Positions 7,501-8,909 of a stretch of DNA of 8,909 nt are shown in pieces. Positions within the stretch are counted from its first letter, which is position 1, and each line of letters begins with the position of its first letter. Both the position numbers and the translations under genes were made by a program. The DNA is from Bacteroidota bacterium (GTDB lineage: Bacteria; Bacteroidota; Bacteroidia; Flavobacteriales_F; PHOS-HE28): NCBI GenBank assembly GCA_023412755.1, contig JAEZCB010000024.1, positions 1-8,909 on the forward strand, written 5' to 3'. The notes below the pieces were generated by a model. That model saw nothing but the letters and a program-made list of their open reading frames with translations, was not told the origin of the DNA and ran no database searches.

Positions 7501-8909
7501 GCCAGGAACGCGATGGGGCCTTTTCCAGGCAACATCACCCAATTCTCCGGGGTGCTGTTCGCGGTGTTGAGGTGCACGTTGCCGATATAGCATGAATTGC
7601 CGATCACCATGGGGTGCCTGCCATGCCATTGATAATTCGATGGATCGTCTATGGTGATCTCAAAGCCATCCGCATAGGCATGCGCCATGAAGTTCATCAG
7701 GCTTACCCCTTCATCTTCTATGAAATATTTCACCGAATCCGCGGAAGCGGCCTGGAACACTCCGGAGGAGTTCTTTTTGAAATCGATCACCCTGCCTCCG
7801 AAGGATGTGTCTTCCGCAGCCGCCTTCATGCCGGACATGAGCACTCCGAACTGCAGGGTCTGCTGGGCACTGGTACCACCCCGGAAATGGAGGATGTTCT
7901 TCATCCATGGTGCGGGATCATGGCTCTCGAACGCGATCAGCTTCGCCAGATAGTCATCCACATCCGATGGTGTCCTCGCACTCAAGCGGCCCACAGGTAT
8001 CGCATACTCCGTTGGGTTGAAGTTGATGCCGATCGTGAAGCATGGGTCGCTGGAGGGTTGCCCATAACTCGGCACCAGGCAGTTGGCGTACGCTCCACCC
8101 AGGTCCGGCCGGTAGCTCGGTGTGGCATTGGTGAATCTGTGTGCCTGCACGGACTTGCCGATCAGGAACATGCTCCGGGGGCGGGAAGGCCAGTGATCGG
8201 AGGCGAACTTGGCATACCGGCGAATGGAAAGCGGATGCTTGGGTATGCCGCCGCCGAACTGATCGTACAATTCATCCACATCCACCACCACCACATTCAT
8301 GTTATTGCGAGGACTTAGGAAGCGCCTGTAGTTCGCATAATTCTCCGCGGAGGAGAGCAGCGAACGGTGTGTGATGATCATCAAGGCCGAATCCTGCCCG
8401 ATGGCAGATAGATCGGTGAAGTATCCGGTGTTGTTCACCAGCTTCAGGGAGGTGATCGGTACCGAGGTGCCCATGTTCATCACGTATGCCACCGTGGCAT
8501 TCTCCGAGGCATGTGCGGGCACCAACGCCTTCCACATGCCTGAGACATTCACCGGCACAATGCGCCGCACGGTATCGCCATACGCGTAGATCACCGGCGT
8601 GCCGGAGAAGCCGTTGAAGGCCAGGTTCGCGGGATCCCCATTGGGATCGTCCGGCAGGATCATGCGCACAAAGGACTGGTTGCCCATGTTGAAGTCCCGC
8701 GCATAACGCACCCTCACCAGGGATGGCACCTGCACATCATTGTAGGAATCGTTGGCCGTGGAGATGGGCTGATCCGCCAATGCCGTGAACCGTACGGAGA
8801 AGGAGGCCGCCAACTGGCTCGCAGGCACCGGGAAGGAATGCCGCACCACCTTGAAACCGCTGTAAAGCGTATCTATCATCTGCACCCCGGGTGCGGTGGG
8901 GCCATAGGC
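4536..8909 (-). CDS. porU2: Large C25 (gingipain-type) cysteine peptidase, PorU2-like, N-terminus cut by window edge
   Basis: The frame is open to the right edge (1457 residues visible), so the true start and any signal peptide lie outside; a GTG at 8885 is only the first start-like codon inside. Residues here are counted from that GTG. The C25 domain spans about 165-530: ALMIITHRS...YRRFLSP, VVVVDVDELYDQFGGG (197-212), then the probable catalytic His402 (FMAHAYADG) and Cys432 (IGNSCYIGN), ending in LQGDPSLVLN. A CARDB-like adhesion domain follows (about 536-650). Then come an ILEI/FAM3-like domain (about 775-970, with FTVAVVDPNT and IPDGHHIVVYTSRY), a second CARDB-like domain (about 1084-1200), an Ig-like stretch (LLDVTFDGVHILDGD, 1210-1224) and a FlgD-type Ig domain (NYPNPF at 1341-1346; WDGTDQFGDRLARGVYLYRV). 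The tail is FNKGFGKMYLLK. This order fits the PorU2 group, putative sortases of the type IX secretion system that act at the cell surface. PorU cleaves C-terminal sorting signals and attaches cargo; that this protein does so is inference. It could instead be a secreted C25 peptidase. Confidence 0.85.
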   Translation of the reverse strand, partial: AYGPTAPGVQMIDTLYSGFKVVRHSFPVPASQLAASFSVRFTALADQPISTANDSYNDVQVPSLVRVRYARDFNMGNQSFVRMILPDDPNGDPANLAFNGFSGTPVIYAYGDTVRRIVPVNVSGMWKALVPAHASENATVAYVMNMGTSVPITSLKLVNNTGYFTDLSAIGQDSALMIITHRSLLSSAENYANYRRFLSPRNNMNVVVVDVDELYDQFGGGIPKHPLSIRRYAKFASDHWPSRPRSMFLIGKSVQAHRFTNATPSYRPDLGGAYANCLVPSYGQPSSDPCFTIGINFNPTEYAIPVGRLSARTPSDVDDYLAKLIAFESHDPAPWMKNILHFRGGTSAQQTLQFGVLMSGMKAAAEDTSFGGRVIDFKKNSSGVFQAASADSVKYFIEDEGVSLMNFMAHAYADGFEITIDDPSNYQWHGRHPMVIGNSCYIGNVHLNTANSTPENWVMLPGKGPIAFLASTEVGFAHNLAQYSTGWYESFSQYNYGQGIGEHMKHAAANMLGTSDLMSLNTVHTFTLQGDPSLVLNSFPLPDYSIDQADILFAPETITADADTFQVKAVVRNVGKAVNASFKVELDRSAPLLGSTQNYVTTLTNVYLNDTAYFNVPTQTFAGGSGWNTVTVKVDMEPDEIPELQDTNNNIASNTTFITSGDLVPVYPYDFAIVPDPSPMLKASTGDPLAPLRTYLFQIDTTDLFNSPVLETTTLQAPGGVVSWQPQSIYSLNSFQDSTVFFWRCSIDSTGNGGYNWYERSFQYITGKHGWGQAHYFQFKKNKYSGIVYDRPDREFEFYSGLKNLWAQVRGNATGEQSYGTKWGVDLEPQEYSNGCPGQWQVPVFTVAVVDPNTFEAWRTYHVTEPNNPQFGNVNNNGACRNRPEKYFLFPMNNAASMNGMIGMFDAIPDGHHIVVYTSRYLQKDSILHHAPAVATALEQLSGGTLDLAALPDSVPWAMYVRKGDPGSYEQVVGSFLTENISLSVWVDVAANQGVITTPEAGPASAWHKIYWNDIPEQPTDSTRIILEAIPANGGPPLEFNWSAEIDSMDLNISAQQYPVLRIKGHFFDEYDPQPYPSQIQRWQLLGTPAPECAIHPPLGFLNAAQGLYQGQDATVAVAVQNLSQFDMDSLLMTAWVVDQNNIKQRIHYKVRQPLPAGAFLVDTIHFSTMGLGGANTLIIEANPIDTLTGQYHQLEQYHFNNIVHVRFDVEVDITNPLLDVTFDGVHILDGDIVSARPEIMITLNDENTVLLMDSPADTANFRVYLTQPGGSMERLYFTNGHGVENMQFIPASGPDNEAKILYRPIFTVDGVYQLAVEGTDQSSNHSGDNRYRINFEVITRPTITEILNYPNPFTTNTRFVFTVTGHQAPTYMKIQILTVTGRVVREISSHELGHIRVGRNMTDFAWDGTDQFGDRLARGVYLYRVIAKLNGEDIEYRATSASQYFNKGFGKMYLLK

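Noticed and set aside
7614..8318. A 234-residue open frame on the plus strand
   Set aside because: It is antisense to the C25 catalytic domain; the translation is rich in His, Arg and Gly as expected from a shadow frame and has no recognisable domain.
8883..8885. GTG at 8885 as the true start of the PorU2-like gene
   Set aside because: The frame stays open through the right edge, and the sequence after the GTG enters a structured region with no signal peptide, which a surface protein should have. The real start lies outside the window.

Overview
The window looks like part of a Bacteroidota chromosome. The reasons are a large C25 (gingipain-type) peptidase with a C-terminal FlgD-like Ig domain, of the kind linked to the type IX secretion system; a Bacteroidota-style Lnt and PabB; and start codons without clear Shine-Dalgarno sequences. 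Base composition is fairly GC-rich by eye, which would fit one of the uncultured, GC-richer Bacteroidota (for example Flavobacteriales-like) lineages. The exact lineage is inference.

Every gene I can support lies on the minus strand, so transcription runs from high to low coordinates. In that order the layout is: (1) a very large secreted C25-family protein, PorU2-like, cut at its N-terminus by the right edge (4536-8909); (2) a strong bulged hairpin just after its stop (4512-4532); (3) lnt, apolipoprotein N-acyltransferase (2782-4491); (4) pabB, an aminodeoxychorismate synthase component I-type enzyme, 9 nt later (1558-2772); (5) tilS, tRNA(Ile)-lysidine synthase, sharing an ATGA overlap with pabB (227-1561); (6) a 62-nt gap with a possible promoter and a palindrome; (7) a short ribbon-helix-helix-like reading frame broken by a one-base frameshift that runs off the left edge (1-164).

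lnt, pabB and tilS are packed tightly enough to be one operon, and the PorU2-like gene may be co-transcribed with them (44-53 nt gap, depending on the intended boundary). Their jobs differ: lipoprotein maturation, folate precursor synthesis, and decoding of AUA codons. The PorU2-like protein and Lnt both serve the cell envelope. There are no RNA genes, insertion sequences or CRISPR arrays, and no stretch over 300 bases lacks a gene.

The core is ordinary housekeeping. The points most worth a second look are the multidomain peptidase carrying an ILEI/FAM3-like domain, the broken small RHH gene with a palindrome at its promoter, and the hairpin between the peptidase gene and lnt.
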